A DNA stretch of 64,000 nucleotides from Flavobacterium tibetense (GCF_003293845.1 NZ_QLST01000001.1:62001-126000); one strand, 5' to 3'. Numbered from the stretch's first letter, positions 9,160 through 17,272 are shown. The notes: generated by a model not told the origin, from the letters alone. Made by a program: numbers and translations.

Positions 9160-10089
9160 ATGATAGCAAGTGTTTTTAGTAAAACAAGACCATTTAATTA
9201 TGTAATTATAGGAATTTCCCTGTTGCTATGTTATGTTTTGTATTCTTTTTCGAATCAAACCATTACTTTTTCTGCAAAAGGAATGACGTTGTTGTTTGTG
9301 GAAATTGTTTTGTTACTGATTTCTTGCGCTTTGGTCAACTTTATTTCTCTAAAAAACACACTGACCAAGAATGACAATTATGCGGTGCTTTTGTTTTTGA
9401 TTTTCTTGCTTTTTTTTCCTTCTACTTTCAAAAACAAGGAGATTTTAATTGCCAATTTTTTCCTTTTATTGGCCTTACGAAGATTAATTTCTTTGAAATC
9501 TATGATTGCACCAAAAGAAAAATTATTTGATGCTTCCTTTTGGATTCTAATTGCGGCTTTGTTTCATTTTTGGAGTATTGTTTATATTGTTTTGGTTTTT
9601 GTTTCTGTAATTCTTCACGGTTCTAGAGATTTTAAAAACTGGCTAATTCCTTTTGTCGCTGCTTTTGCCGTAGCTGTTTTATTTCTTGGAGCAAACCTTT
9701 TAACGGATAATTTTATATGGAATCACCTTAGTAGTCAGTCGTTTATTAGTTTTGAATTTTCTTACTTTGAAACCATATACCAAAATATAGCTTTAGCCGT
9801 ATTTGCATCAATTGCTTTTTTGTTTTTTGCGAACCAATTATTAACTATTGGAAGCAAACCTTTAAACATGCAATCTTCCTTTAAAAAAGTGTTGTTTTCT
9901 TTTCTCTTGGGAGTTTTAATTTATGTGCTTTCGGCAGAAAAAAACAACAGTTGTTTAGCATTTAGTTTTGCACCATTAGCTATAATGGGCGCTAATTTTG
10001 TCGAGAGTTTAGAAACCAAATTACTGAAAGAGATTACACTAATTACTTTAGTTGTTTTTGCTTTAGTGTTTTTCGTCTCATCGTTATAG
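9160..10089 (+). CDS. DUF6427-like polytopic membrane protein
   Basis: A 309-residue, strongly hydrophobic protein with about eight or nine predicted membrane helices. It starts MIASVFSKTRPFNYVIIG, an N-terminus characteristic of the DUF6427 family in Flavobacteriaceae. No catalytic motif is visible and the function is unknown. The stop lies 6 bases inside the convergent upp gene, a 3'-end overlap. The divergent small membrane protein and upp next to it form a neighbourhood that appears recurrent in the family; this is from memory and was not checked. Confidence 0.75.
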   Translation: MIASVFSKTRPFNYVIIGISLLLCYVLYSFSNQTITFSAKGMTLLFVEIVLLLISCALVNFISLKNTLTKNDNYAVLLFLIFLLFFPSTFKNKEILIANFFLLLALRRLISLKSMIAPKEKLFDASFWILIAALFHFWSIVYIVLVFVSVILHGSRDFKNWLIPFVAAFAVAVLFLGANLLTDNFIWNHLSSQSFISFEFSYFETIYQNIALAVFASIAFLFFANQLLTIGSKPLNMQSSFKKVLFSFLLGVLIYVLSAEKNNSCLAFSFAPLAIMGANFVESLETKLLKEITLITLVVFALVFFVSSL

Positions 10090-10737
10090 TTTGATTCCGT
10101 AGGCTAAATCTCCGGCATCACCTAAACCTGGAACAATGTAATTGTGTTTGTTTAATTTTTCATCTAAAGCAGCAACCCACAAATGACAAGTTGAAGGAAC
10201 ATTTTTCTCTAAGAATTCAATTCCTTCTGGAGTTGCTATAACAACTGCAATGTGAATTTCTTTTGGTTTTTGTTCCAAATGTAGTTTGTGTAAAACTGCT
10301 ACTAATGATTGTCCAGTGGCTAACATTGGATCAATTAAAATCAGATTTTTTCCTTCAAATGATGGCGCTGCTTGATATTCTACCAAAATTTCAAATTGAT
10401 CATCGTTGTTGTAATGATGACGGTAAGCCGAAACAAATCCGTTTTCAGCATTATCAAAAAAGCTCATAAAACCTTGATGTAAAGCCAAACCAGCACGAAG
10501 AATCGAACATAAAACCACAGGTTCAGCAATGGTTGTGGTGTGTTTAATGCCAAGTGGCGTTTGCACATCAATGCTTTTATAATCCAAAGTTTTACTTAGT
10601 TCATAGGCCATTATTTCTCCAATTCGCTCAATGTTTTTTCTAAAACGCATGCTGTCATTTTGGATATTCACATCACGAATTTGCGCCAAAAAATGATTGA
10701 GAATGCTGTTTTGTTCAGAGATATAATGAATATGCAT
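10084..10737 (-). CDS. upp: Uracil phosphoribosyltransferase
   Basis: A 217-residue type I phosphoribosyltransferase that converts uracil and PRPP to UMP in pyrimidine salvage. LILIDPMLATGQSLV (near residue 132) is the PRPP-binding loop, PVVLCSILRAGLALHQG is the upstream conserved segment, and the C-terminal GLGDAGDLAYG binds uracil. The length is close to the bacterial norm of about 210. It overlaps the convergent DUF6427-like gene by 6 bases and is divergent from the DUF4254 gene. Confidence 0.95.
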   Translation of the reverse strand: MHIHYISEQNSILNHFLAQIRDVNIQNDSMRFRKNIERIGEIMAYELSKTLDYKSIDVQTPLGIKHTTTIAEPVVLCSILRAGLALHQGFMSFFDNAENGFVSAYRHHYNNDDQFEILVEYQAAPSFEGKNLILIDPMLATGQSLVAVLHKLHLEQKPKEIHIAVVIATPEGIEFLEKNVPSTCHLWVAALDEKLNKHNYIVPGLGDAGDLAYGIKL

Positions 10738-10780
10738 TGGATTTTCTTTTAAATTTCAGGCTAAAAGTACAAAAAAACCT

Positions 10781-10788
10781 TATTTTTG
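10781..10788 (+). promoter_or_regulatory. -7 box TATTTTTG before the DUF4254 gene
   Basis: A TAnnTTTG match 22 bases before the ATG. A TACTTTTA sequence about 12 bases further left on the opposite strand could be the upp promoter. Confidence 0.45.
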
Positions 10789-10810
10789 TAATCACTTAAA
10801 TACGAATATT

Positions 10811-11416
10811 ATGTTTGCTGAATTTGCATTTCCCATTTTTGAAGAAAGTATCAAAACGTATCACATTATTGACGATGTGTATCAACTGGTTGTAAATCCT
10901 TATGAAAAAGGAACAATTGAACATTTGTTGTTTGCAAAAAATTGGGTAGATACCGTTCAGTGGCATTATGAAGATATCGTTCGTGATCCAAATATTGATC
11001 CAGTTGCAGCTCTAGATTTGAAACGTAAAATTGATGCTTCAAACCAAGTTCGTACGGATATGGTGGAATATATCGACAGCTATTTCTTAAACAAATATAA
11101 AGACGTTCAAGTAAAACCAACTGCAAAAATCAACACCGAAAGTCCAGCATGGGCAATTGACCGCTTATCGATTTTAGCTTTGAAAATTTACCACATGAAC
11201 GAAGAGGCAACTCGTGCTGAAGCTACGGCAGAACACAGAGCAAAATGTCAAGAAAAATTGAATGTATTGTTAGACCAAAAAAACGACATGTTTACATCCA
11301 TCAGTCAATTAATTGAAGATATTGAGGCGGGCGACAAATACATGAAAGTATACAAACAAATGAAAATGTACAACGACGAGGAGTTAAATCCAGTGTTGTA
11401 TCAGAATAAAAAATAG
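10811..11416 (+). CDS. DUF4254 domain-containing protein
   Basis: A 201-residue, mostly helical protein with no signal peptide or membrane segment. The sequence (FEESIKTYHIIDDVY near the start, NWVDTVQWHYEDIVRDP, and SPAWAIDRLSILALKIYHM) matches the DUF4254 family, which is typically placed directly before a family 9 glycosyltransferase in Bacteroidota. Here that gene starts 6 bases after its stop, so the two are probably coexpressed. No function is established; a role linked to lipopolysaccharide core synthesis is inferred only from the neighbour. Confidence 0.85.
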   Translation: MFAEFAFPIFEESIKTYHIIDDVYQLVVNPYEKGTIEHLLFAKNWVDTVQWHYEDIVRDPNIDPVAALDLKRKIDASNQVRTDMVEYIDSYFLNKYKDVQVKPTAKINTESPAWAIDRLSILALKIYHMNEEATRAEATAEHRAKCQEKLNVLLDQKNDMFTSISQLIEDIEAGDKYMKVYKQMKMYNDEELNPVLYQNKK

Positions 11417-11422
11417 TCATCT

Positions 11423-12463
11423 TTGCTATCTAAACCAAAACACATATTGGTAATAAGGCTCTCAGCCATGGGTGATGTCGCGATGACGGTTCCTGTGTTG
11501 AGAGCCTTAGTTTTGCAACATCCTAATGTGAAAATAACAGTAGTTTCTCGACCCTTTTTTCACCCTTTTTTTGACGGCATTCCAAATGTGAATTTCTTTG
11601 GAGTTGATTTGAAAGAACGACACAAAGGTTTTTTAGGTTTACTTCGATTATTTTCCGATTTGCGAAACTTGAATATTGATGTTGTTGCCGATTTACACAA
11701 TGTACTTCGTTCTAAAGTCGTTCGAGCCTTATTCGTTTTAAGCGGAAAAAAAGTAGCTGCAACCGATAAAGGAAGAGCCGAAAAGAAAGCGTTAACTAGT
11801 TTAACCAATAAAGTTTTTGCTCCTGTAAAATCGATGGTGGAAAGACATGTTGATACGTTCAAACAACTCGGATTTTCTATTGATTTATCGAATCCGTTAT
11901 TCCCAGAAAAAGCGATTTTATCTGAAGAAATTTTTTCAATCACAGGAACAAAAAACCAAAATTGGATTGGAATTGCACCTTTTGCACAATACGAAAGCAA
12001 AGTCTATCCAATCGATTTAATGCAGCAAGTAATTGATGGTTTGGCTGAAAATAAAAACCAAAAAATCTTCTTATTTGGTGGAGGCGAGAAAGAAATTCAA
12101 TTTCTAAATCAATTACAAAACCAACATGAAAATGTAATCGTTTTGGCTGGAAAACTAAAGTTCAAAAAAGAATTAGAAGTCATTTCTAATTTAGACATCA
12201 TGCTTTCCATGGATTCTGGAAATGCGCATATTGCTGCGATGTTGGGCGTGAAAGTCATTACACTTTGGGGCGCCACGCATCCTTTTGCGGGTTTCAAACC
12301 ATTCAATCAACCGGATGATTTTTGTTTGACTTCAGATAGAGAGAAATATCCATTATTACCAACTTCTATCTATGGGAATAAAAAAGTAGAAGGTTATGAG
12401 GATGCGATGCAATCGATTTTGCCAGCCCAAGTTATTGAAAAAATAAATTCCAATCTTACCTAA
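11423..12463 (+). CDS. Glycosyltransferase family 9 (heptosyltransferase-like) protein
   Basis: A 346-residue GT-B enzyme of the ADP-heptose:LPS heptosyltransferase family. HILVIRLSAMGDVAMTVPV begins the acceptor domain. The donor-side motif is MDSGNAHIAAMLGVKVITLWG, followed by THPFAGFKP. It probably adds a sugar to the lipopolysaccharide inner core. The only start that keeps the conserved N-terminal strand is a TTG 6 bases after the DUF4254 stop; the next ATG falls inside the family motif. The DUF4254 pairing suggests a two-gene operon. Confidence 0.87.
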   Translation: MLSKPKHILVIRLSAMGDVAMTVPVLRALVLQHPNVKITVVSRPFFHPFFDGIPNVNFFGVDLKERHKGFLGLLRLFSDLRNLNIDVVADLHNVLRSKVVRALFVLSGKKVAATDKGRAEKKALTSLTNKVFAPVKSMVERHVDTFKQLGFSIDLSNPLFPEKAILSEEIFSITGTKNQNWIGIAPFAQYESKVYPIDLMQQVIDGLAENKNQKIFLFGGGEKEIQFLNQLQNQHENVIVLAGKLKFKKELEVISNLDIMLSMDSGNAHIAAMLGVKVITLWGATHPFAGFKPFNQPDDFCLTSDREKYPLLPTSIYGNKKVEGYEDAMQSILPAQVIEKINSNLT

Positions 12464-12478
12464 ATAAAATTGGAATTT
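12445..12478 (+). terminator. Hairpin across the GT9 stop codon
   Basis: Inverted repeat AAATTCCAAT / ATTGGAATTT has a 14-base loop that contains the TAA stop. It is followed by AAATTTTTT a few bases later, so it is a plausible intrinsic terminator. Confidence 0.55.
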
Positions 12479-12503
12479 GAAATTTTTTGATTGGATTTTC
12501 TAA

Positions 12504-13556
12504 TTAAACATCATCAAAATTAATTTTTATACTTGCCGTCGTTGGATAAGCTTGACAAGCTAAAGTCAAACCTTCGGCAATTTCTCCATCGGTTAAAATT
12601 TGATTTTTCTTTAATTCTACTGCACCTTCAGTAATTTTACAAATACAACTGCTACAAATTCCACCTTGACAAGAATATGGAACATCTAAACCTTGCTTCA
12701 AAGCGGCTTCCAAAATGGTTTGCTTTTGACTCATTTCGAAAGAGGTTTCTTCATCATCAACAAGGATTGAAATCTTGGTATGACCTTCCAAACTTCCTGC
12801 ACTTTCGTTTTCATTGGAAGAAGCGGAAAATAGTTCAAATTTAATATCCGAATCGGAAATATTGTTTTCTTTTAATGTATCGGAAACTAGATTAATCATC
12901 TCTTCAGGACCACACAAATAGAATTTTGAAAAATTCATTTCGGCATGCTTGTTTTTCAAGATGAAATTTACAGTTGACTTATCAATTCTACCAAACAAAG
13001 CAGTATCAGCAGTTGATTGACTATACACATATTGCACAAACAAGCGGCCAACATATTGCAATTGCAAATCATGTAATTGGTTGTGAAAAATAGTTTCATT
13101 TTCAGATTTATTTCCGTAAACCAACACAAAAGTACTATTTGGTTCTTCTTCTAAAACGGTTTTTAAAATTGAAAAAACTGGAGTAATTCCGCTACCAGCT
13201 ACAAAAGCTGCGTAATTTTTTTGACGATCTGTCTTTGGTTCGAAAGTGAATTTTCCTTCTGGAGTTCCCACTTCGATTACGTTTCCAACGGCTAATTTTT
13301 CATTAGCAAATTTAGAGAAGAATCCGTTTTTTACTGCTTTAACGGCAATTCGTAATTCGCCGCTTTTTGGAGAAGAACAAATCGAATACGCTCTTCTAAT
13401 TTCTTGTCCGTCAAGCGTAATTTTTAAGTTTACGTATTGTCCAGCTACGAATTGGTAATACGATTTTAATTCGTCGGGAACATTAAAAAGAATTGAAACC
13501 GCATCGGCCGTTTCTTTGATGATTTCTTTAATGCTTAATTTATAAAATGATGACAT
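12504..13556 (-). CDS. Ferredoxin reductase with C-terminal 2Fe-2S domain (PaaE-like)
   Basis: A 350-residue three-domain electron-transfer flavoprotein. The FAD-binding barrel has RAYSICSSP, and the NAD(P)-binding domain has AFVAGSGITPVFSILK and YLCGPEEMI. The C-terminal plant-type ferredoxin domain has cysteines C296-x4-C301-x2-C304-x29-C334. It passes electrons from NAD(P)H to a partner oxygenase or desaturase. The architecture equals PaaE of phenylacetyl-CoA oxygenase, but no other paa genes are near. A partner such as a fatty-acid desaturase elsewhere is equally possible. It is monocistronic with its own promoter. Confidence 0.85.
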   Translation of the reverse strand: MSSFYKLSIKEIIKETADAVSILFNVPDELKSYYQFVAGQYVNLKITLDGQEIRRAYSICSSPKSGELRIAVKAVKNGFFSKFANEKLAVGNVIEVGTPEGKFTFEPKTDRQKNYAAFVAGSGITPVFSILKTVLEEEPNSTFVLVYGNKSENETIFHNQLHDLQLQYVGRLFVQYVYSQSTADTALFGRIDKSTVNFILKNKHAEMNFSKFYLCGPEEMINLVSDTLKENNISDSDIKFELFSASSNENESAGSLEGHTKISILVDDEETSFEMSQKQTILEAALKQGLDVPYSCQGGICSSCICKITEGAVELKKNQILTDGEIAEGLTLACQAYPTTASIKINFDDV

Positions 13557-13572
13557 GTGATTTTATTTTTTA

Positions 13573-13580
13573 CAAAAATA
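13573..13580 (-). promoter_or_regulatory. -7 box TATTTTTG of the ferredoxin reductase gene
   Basis: A TAnnTTTG match on the minus strand, ending 16 bases before the ATG. No good -33 TTTG at the normal spacing. Confidence 0.5.
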
Positions 13581-13619
13581 CTATTTATCAAGAAAATAGA
13601 AGAAAGAATTTAGAAAATA

Positions 13620-13658
13620 GATTTTCGGATTTTCGGATTTTCGGATTTTCTGATTTTT
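13620..13658. repeat. Tandem octamer repeat GATTTTCG, about 4.9 copies
   Basis: Three perfect copies of GATTTTCG are followed by GATTTTCT and a truncated GATTTTT. It lies in a non-coding gap, downstream of no gene on either strand, and no reading frame crosses it. Confidence 0.85.
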
Positions 13659-13785
13659 GGAACACAGATTGATAAAATTATTGAAATAGTTATAATCTTT
13701 AATGAACTTATAGAGTAATACAAGTTATGCTTTTTATATTCTTCTATGGCTTTTATGGTTTATTTTTCTGACTTAGACTTTTTTG

Positions 13786-13838
13786 TTTGAACTTGATTTT
13801 GAACTTGATTTTTGAACTTGCACTTGCACTTGATTTTG
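13786..13838. repeat. Degenerate repeats of TTGAACTTGATTT type
   Basis: Overlapping copies of GAACTTGATTTT and CACTTG form a low-complexity block. The 493-base gap from 13557 to 14049 holds this block, the octamer array, a short CCTAC-AAA-GTAGG hairpin near 13862 and the PadR promoter, but no credible gene. An open frame on the minus strand there is the repeat translated (QVQVQVQ, KSSSKSSS) and is not called. Confidence 0.75.
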
Positions 13839-13981
13839 TCTTTCCGCGCTTGCTAGGAATCTCCTACAAAGTAGGCAAACTTTTGAGCGAAGCGAAAACA
13901 ATTGCCCTTGATTTTTGATTTTGTCCTTGTTCTTGAATTTAAAAAAATACTTAAGAATGTTATGCATAAGAAAATTATGTA

Positions 13982-13989
13982 TATATTTG
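13982..13989 (+). promoter_or_regulatory. -7 box TATATTTG of the PadR operon, with a nearby palindrome
   Basis: The box is 60 bases before the PadR start. A perfect 10-bp palindrome TTATGCATAA lies 13 bases upstream of the box (13960-13969). PadR proteins usually repress their own operon by binding such a site, so it is a candidate operator, though unproven. Confidence 0.4.
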
Positions 13990-14049
13990 TTTTGAAATTT
14001 AATCATCAATTTAAAGAAGTCCCACTTTTGGAGGGATTTAGGGAGGCTT

Positions 14050-14385
14050 ATGAAAAATTCACAATTATATAAAGGCAGTTTGAACACCATCATTATGAAG
14101 CTTTTAGAAGAACAAGGCAGAATGTATGGTTACGAAATTACGCAGAAAGTAAAAGAAATTACCAAAGGCGAATTGAACATTACTGAAGGCGCTTTGTATC
14201 CTGCTTTGCATAAATTAGAAGCTGATGGTTTATTAGATGTTGAGGTAGAGAAAGTAGACAATCGCTTAAGAAAGTACTACAAACTTACTGAAAAAGGCAC
14301 AACAGAAAACGTAAACCGTTTAGCCGAATTAGAAGAATTCATCAAAAATATACAAACCATTGTAAATCCTAAATTGAGTTATTAA
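14050..14385 (+). CDS. PadR family transcriptional regulator
   Basis: A 111-residue winged-helix DNA-binding protein. YGYEITQKVKEI is the PadR signature, ITEGALYPALHKLEADGLLD covers the recognition helix, and DNRLRKYYKLTEKG forms the wing. It is of the short PadR-s2 type with only one dimerisation helix at the C-terminus. Such regulators usually repress the adjacent membrane-protein genes until a ligand or stress signal appears. Two related membrane proteins follow, starting 1 base and then 0 bases after the preceding genes, so all three are likely one operon. Confidence 0.93.
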   Translation: MKNSQLYKGSLNTIIMKLLEEQGRMYGYEITQKVKEITKGELNITEGALYPALHKLEADGLLDVEVEKVDNRLRKYYKLTEKGTTENVNRLAELEEFIKNIQTIVNPKLSY

Positions 14386-14386
14386 A

Positions 14387-15007
14387 ATGAAGTTGACAGC
14401 AGAAAACATCCAATTCATAGACAGCTACTTAAAAAACAGCAATGTCATTTACTACGACATTCGTATGGAAATGCTCGACCACGTTGCAACCGCAGTAGAA
14501 CAAAAAATGGAAGCCGAAAATATTGATTTTTATGAGGCTTTTAAAAGTTATATGGTGGTGAATAAAAGAGAAATTTTAAAAGGAAATAAATTATGGCCAG
14601 GTTTTTCAAAAGATATATTGTTAAATTTTTTGAAGTTTTTACTACAACCCATTATGATTTTAATTGGTGTTTCAATTTATGTATTCTATAAAAATGTTGA
14701 GGTTGCTAATTATTTTTCAGAATCATTCACCTTTAAAGATTTTTTATTTGTGATTTTAATTTCTCTGGCAATTTTTAAAATCGTTTATTTTCGGGTTGTT
14801 TTAAAGCAAAGATTTTATATGATTGAGAAAATATTTGGGTTATTAAACGTATTTTATTATTTGCAAATGTTTTTTTTGAACCAACGAAATAATGAAACGC
14901 CTTCTGTATTTACAATAACAATGTTTAGTTATTTATTAATAGCTTATCTTATATATTTCACAAAGCAAGTTTATAAATTCAATACTTACAAAAAACAGTT
15001 TGTATGA
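14387..15007 (+). CDS. Membrane protein with N-terminal YD...EMLDH motif, PadR-associated (paralogue 1)
   Basis: A 206-residue protein. The soluble N-terminal part (residues 1-65) begins MKLTAENIQFIDSYL and contains YYDIRMEMLDHVATAVEQKM, followed by four membrane helices (about residues 85-105, 115-138, 148-165, 173-190). The N-terminal pattern is shared with the next gene (YDLQTELVDHLANSIEAQW), so the two arose by duplication. It recalls the helical domain of PadR-linked DUF1700/HAAS membrane proteins, but homology is only suggested. No enzyme motif is present and the function is unknown. Confidence 0.8.
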   Translation: MKLTAENIQFIDSYLKNSNVIYYDIRMEMLDHVATAVEQKMEAENIDFYEAFKSYMVVNKREILKGNKLWPGFSKDILLNFLKFLLQPIMILIGVSIYVFYKNVEVANYFSESFTFKDFLFVILISLAIFKIVYFRVVLKQRFYMIEKIFGLLNVFYYLQMFFLNQRNNETPSVFTITMFSYLLIAYLIYFTKQVYKFNTYKKQFV

Positions 15008-15708
15008 TGAAACTAACTTCAGAACAAATAGACCGCTTATACCAATTCACGCGCCAACATTACGTAGAATGGTACGATTTACAAACCGAGTTAGTAGATC
15101 ATTTAGCGAATTCAATTGAAGCACAATGGCAGGAAAATCCGAAAATTTCTTTTGAAGATGCGTTGCAAATAGAGTTTAAGAAGTTTGGTGTTTTTGGGTT
15201 TATGAATGTAGTGGAGAAAAGACAATTGGCATTACAAAAACGTTACAGCAAATTGGTTTGGAAGCATTTTAAGGAATTTTTTACGATTCCAAAAATTGTT
15301 ATCACGTTATTTTCAACGGTATTACTTTTCTTAATTTTCAGAAATTATTCACAAGTTGAAATTCTGATTACTACTCTATTTATGTTGGTATTAATTACCT
15401 TTTGGATTAGTTTGTTTTACCAATCCAGAAAAAACAAAATAGAATACAAAACAACGGGAAAGAAATGGTTGTTTAAAGACATCATTTTTGGTCACAGTTC
15501 TTTTGCCGGATTAAGTTATATTCCTTTTTATGTATTAATTCATACTGATTTCTCTCAAAATATTGGAATATTAAAAGCCGCATTCTTTAGTTTGCTTTTC
15601 GTCTCCATGGCGTTGTGCGAATACATTATTTTGGTAATCATTCCATCAAAAGCAGAAGAATATCTAAAAGAAACGTATCCAGAATATGCTTTAGAAAATG
15701 CAAACTAA
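15004..15708 (+). CDS. Membrane protein with N-terminal YD...ELVDH motif, PadR-associated (paralogue 2)
   Basis: A 234-residue partner of the upstream gene, starting at an ATGATG that overlaps its stop by 4 bases; either ATG could be used. Residues 1-75 are soluble and helical with the shared YDLQTELVDHLANSIE motif. The rest holds four hydrophobic segments, the last being very long (FFSLLFVSMALCEYIILVII). The two proteins may form a membrane complex whose level is set by the PadR regulator. This is inference from gene order and paralogy. No named family could be assigned with confidence. Confidence 0.8.
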   Translation: MMKLTSEQIDRLYQFTRQHYVEWYDLQTELVDHLANSIEAQWQENPKISFEDALQIEFKKFGVFGFMNVVEKRQLALQKRYSKLVWKHFKEFFTIPKIVITLFSTVLLFLIFRNYSQVEILITTLFMLVLITFWISLFYQSRKNKIEYKTTGKKWLFKDIIFGHSSFAGLSYIPFYVLIHTDFSQNIGILKAAFFSLLFVSMALCEYIILVIIPSKAEEYLKETYPEYALENAN

Positions 15709-15711
15709 ACG

Positions 15712-15743
15712 AAAAAACCTACTTTTCACAGTAGGTTTTTTTT
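15712..15743. terminator. Bidirectional intrinsic terminator
   Basis: Stem AAAAAACCTAC / GTAGGTTTTTT with an 8-base loop and T-runs on both strands. It lies between the convergent PadR operon and the thioesterase gene. Confidence 0.9.
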
Positions 15744-15746
15744 ATA

Positions 15747-16259
15747 TTATTCCGCAAACAGCGCTTTTAACTCGGTTGCTTCGCTGGCTTTCATTTTTCC
15801 AGCAAGTACTAAGCTTAATTGTTTTCTTCTTAATGCGGCTTCGTAGCGTTCTTTTTCTAATTCAGTTTGTGGTTCGATGGGTGGAACAGGAACTGGTCTG
15901 CCAGTTTCGTCAACAGCTACAAAGGTGTAAATGGCTTCATTAGCTTTGGTACGAATACCTGATTCTCTATCTTCTGTCCAAACATCAATAAAGATTTCCA
16001 TAGACGAATTGAACGTTCTAGAAACTTTGGCTTCAACAGTCACAACACTTCCTAACGGAATGGCTCTATTAAAAGCTACGTGGTTTACAGAAGCCGTAAC
16101 GGTAATTCTTCTTGAATGTCTTCTTGCGGCGATACTTGCGGCTCTGTCCATTCTCGCTAATAATTCACCTCCAAATAAGTTGTTTAACGGATTGGTTTCG
16201 CCTGGTAAAACTAAATCGGTTAATGTAGTTACCGAATCAGAAGGATATTTTGGTTGCAT
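15747..16259 (-). CDS. Acyl-CoA thioesterase (hotdog fold, YciA/BFIT-like)
   Basis: A 170-residue single hotdog-domain thioesterase. NPLNNLFGGELLARMDRAASIAARRHS is the active-site loop and central helix, and VNHVAFNRAIPLGSVVTVEAKV gives the following strands. It hydrolyses acyl-CoA to free acid and CoA; chain preference is unknown. The tail (about residues 130-170) is helical and extends beyond the minimal fold. A longer frame could start at a TTG (16277), but that TTG lies in the TATCTTTG promoter box, so the ATG 18 bases downstream is chosen. Confidence 0.9.
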   Translation of the reverse strand: MQPKYPSDSVTTLTDLVLPGETNPLNNLFGGELLARMDRAASIAARRHSRRITVTASVNHVAFNRAIPLGSVVTVEAKVSRTFNSSMEIFIDVWTEDRESGIRTKANEAIYTFVAVDETGRPVPVPPIEPQTELEKERYEAALRRKQLSLVLAGKMKASEATELKALFAE

Positions 16260-16274
16260 GTTGTTTATTTTTTG

Positions 16275-16302
16275 CAAAGATAGGAAGTGTTTAAAAATTC
16301 AA
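16275..16302 (-). promoter_or_regulatory. Promoter of the thioesterase gene (TTG - 17 nt - TATCTTTG)
   Basis: On the minus strand a TTG is followed after 17 bases by TATCTTTG, which ends 15 bases before the ATG. Both elements match the Bacteroidota sigma-A pattern. Confidence 0.6.
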
Positions 16303-16307
16303 GACAT

Positions 16308-16334
16308 AAAAAAATCCCAAAAATTGGGATTCTT
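16308..16334 (-). terminator. Terminator of the HU/SPOR gene
   Basis: Read on the minus strand: AATCCCAA / TTGGGATT stem, 3-base loop, followed by a run of seven T. It begins 4 bases after the stop codon of the HU/SPOR gene. Confidence 0.85.
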
Positions 16335-16337
16335 TAC

Positions 16338-17267
16338 TTATTCGATTAGCAACCAAGCTTCAATTGTATCTTCTTGGTGTAATTTATTTTTGACTTCTTG
16401 TGCTTCTTCTAAAGTTTTGTAACTTCCATAAGCCACAGGAATCAAATCGTGCTTATTTTTTTCAAGTTTTACTGCTTTATATCCTTGTTCTTTTAGCATT
16501 TGAAATGCTTTTTCTGCATTTTCTTCACTTCTAAAAGCAGCAGCAATTAAATGATATGGGAATTTCTCTTCTTTTACAGGCAATTCAATCATAGCCTCAG
16601 GAGCATCAATAAAAAAAGTAGCCTGTTGAATTTGCTCTTGTACTTTTTCTTGTACTTGTTTTTGAACCAATAGTGTTTGTGTTTCTATTTGGTTATCATA
16701 ATAGGTTTTTCCACCATAAAAGCCACCAGCTAAAAACAACGTAATTACCGCTGCATATTTTACAAAGTTGTAATTTTTCTTTCTTTCTGGTGTAAAGACA
16801 ATTGGTGCTTTTTCTTCCAAAGCTTCCACTTGTTGTTTGTAAACTTCTCTTTTTATTTCAGGTTGTACAAAAGCGCTTAAACCAAAAGCACTGGTTAAAA
16901 AGTTTACTGTATTTGTGGGTTCAAAAACAACATTTGATTCTCCATTTAAATGTAAATTCCCAATATTTTTTAATGCAATAGTTTCTAGAGCAATTAATTG
17001 TGCATTCCAAATAGCCACTTGATTCGCAATTTTATTCATTGCTTTCTCGTAGCTAATTTTTTCGTTAGTGGCAATATGATTCGCCAATAAACCATCATTG
17101 TTCTTAATGTTGGTATTGAAAGAAATTACTTTTTGTGGAGGCAAAAACGTACTTGCGCTTCCTTTTACTTGTGCCGAAATATTTTCTGCTATAAAAGCAC
17201 CAAAGTTAGGAACCGTAACACATTGGTAACGATACAATAAATCCGATATGTATTTTTCAATCATCAT
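16338..17267 (-). CDS. HU-like (CCDC81-type) and SPOR domain membrane protein
   Basis: A 309-residue protein in three parts. The N-terminal 130 residues (YISDLLYRYQCVTVPNFGAFI, then the paired half NFLTSAFGLSAFV) match the prokaryotic HU-domain pair of CCDC81-like proteins. A membrane helix lies at about 168-186 (YAAVITLFLAGGFYGG). The C-terminal SPOR domain (about 234-309, FPYHLIAAAFRSEENAEKAFQML) binds denuded peptidoglycan glycans at division sites. The fusion probably links the cytoplasmic face to septal cell wall in the periplasm. Two successive ATG codons are possible starts. It is divergent from the cytochrome c gene. Confidence 0.87.
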   Translation of the reverse strand: MMIEKYISDLLYRYQCVTVPNFGAFIAENISAQVKGSASTFLPPQKVISFNTNIKNNDGLLANHIATNEKISYEKAMNKIANQVAIWNAQLIALETIALKNIGNLHLNGESNVVFEPTNTVNFLTSAFGLSAFVQPEIKREVYKQQVEALEEKAPIVFTPERKKNYNFVKYAAVITLFLAGGFYGGKTYYDNQIETQTLLVQKQVQEKVQEQIQQATFFIDAPEAMIELPVKEEKFPYHLIAAAFRSEENAEKAFQMLKEQGYKAVKLEKNKHDLIPVAYGSYKTLEEAQEVKNKLHQEDTIEAWLLIE

Positions 17268-17272
17268 AAGAA

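Noticed and set aside
11560..12000. Minus-strand open frame of 146 codons
   Set aside because: Antisense shadow of the GT9 gene, without any recognisable motif.
13620..13658. Possible CRISPR-like repeat
   Set aside because: The units are 8 bases and directly abutting with no spacers, and no cas gene is in the window; it is a simple tandem repeat.
13773..14093. Minus-strand open frame of 106 codons in the repeat-rich gap
   Set aside because: Its C-terminal half is a low-complexity translation of the repeats (QVQVQVQ, KSSSKSSS), it overlaps the start of the PadR gene in the opposite direction, and it has no family likeness.
15931..16422. Plus-strand open frame of 163 codons
   Set aside because: It spans the thioesterase gene, its promoter and the HU/SPOR terminator on the opposite strand; no family signal.
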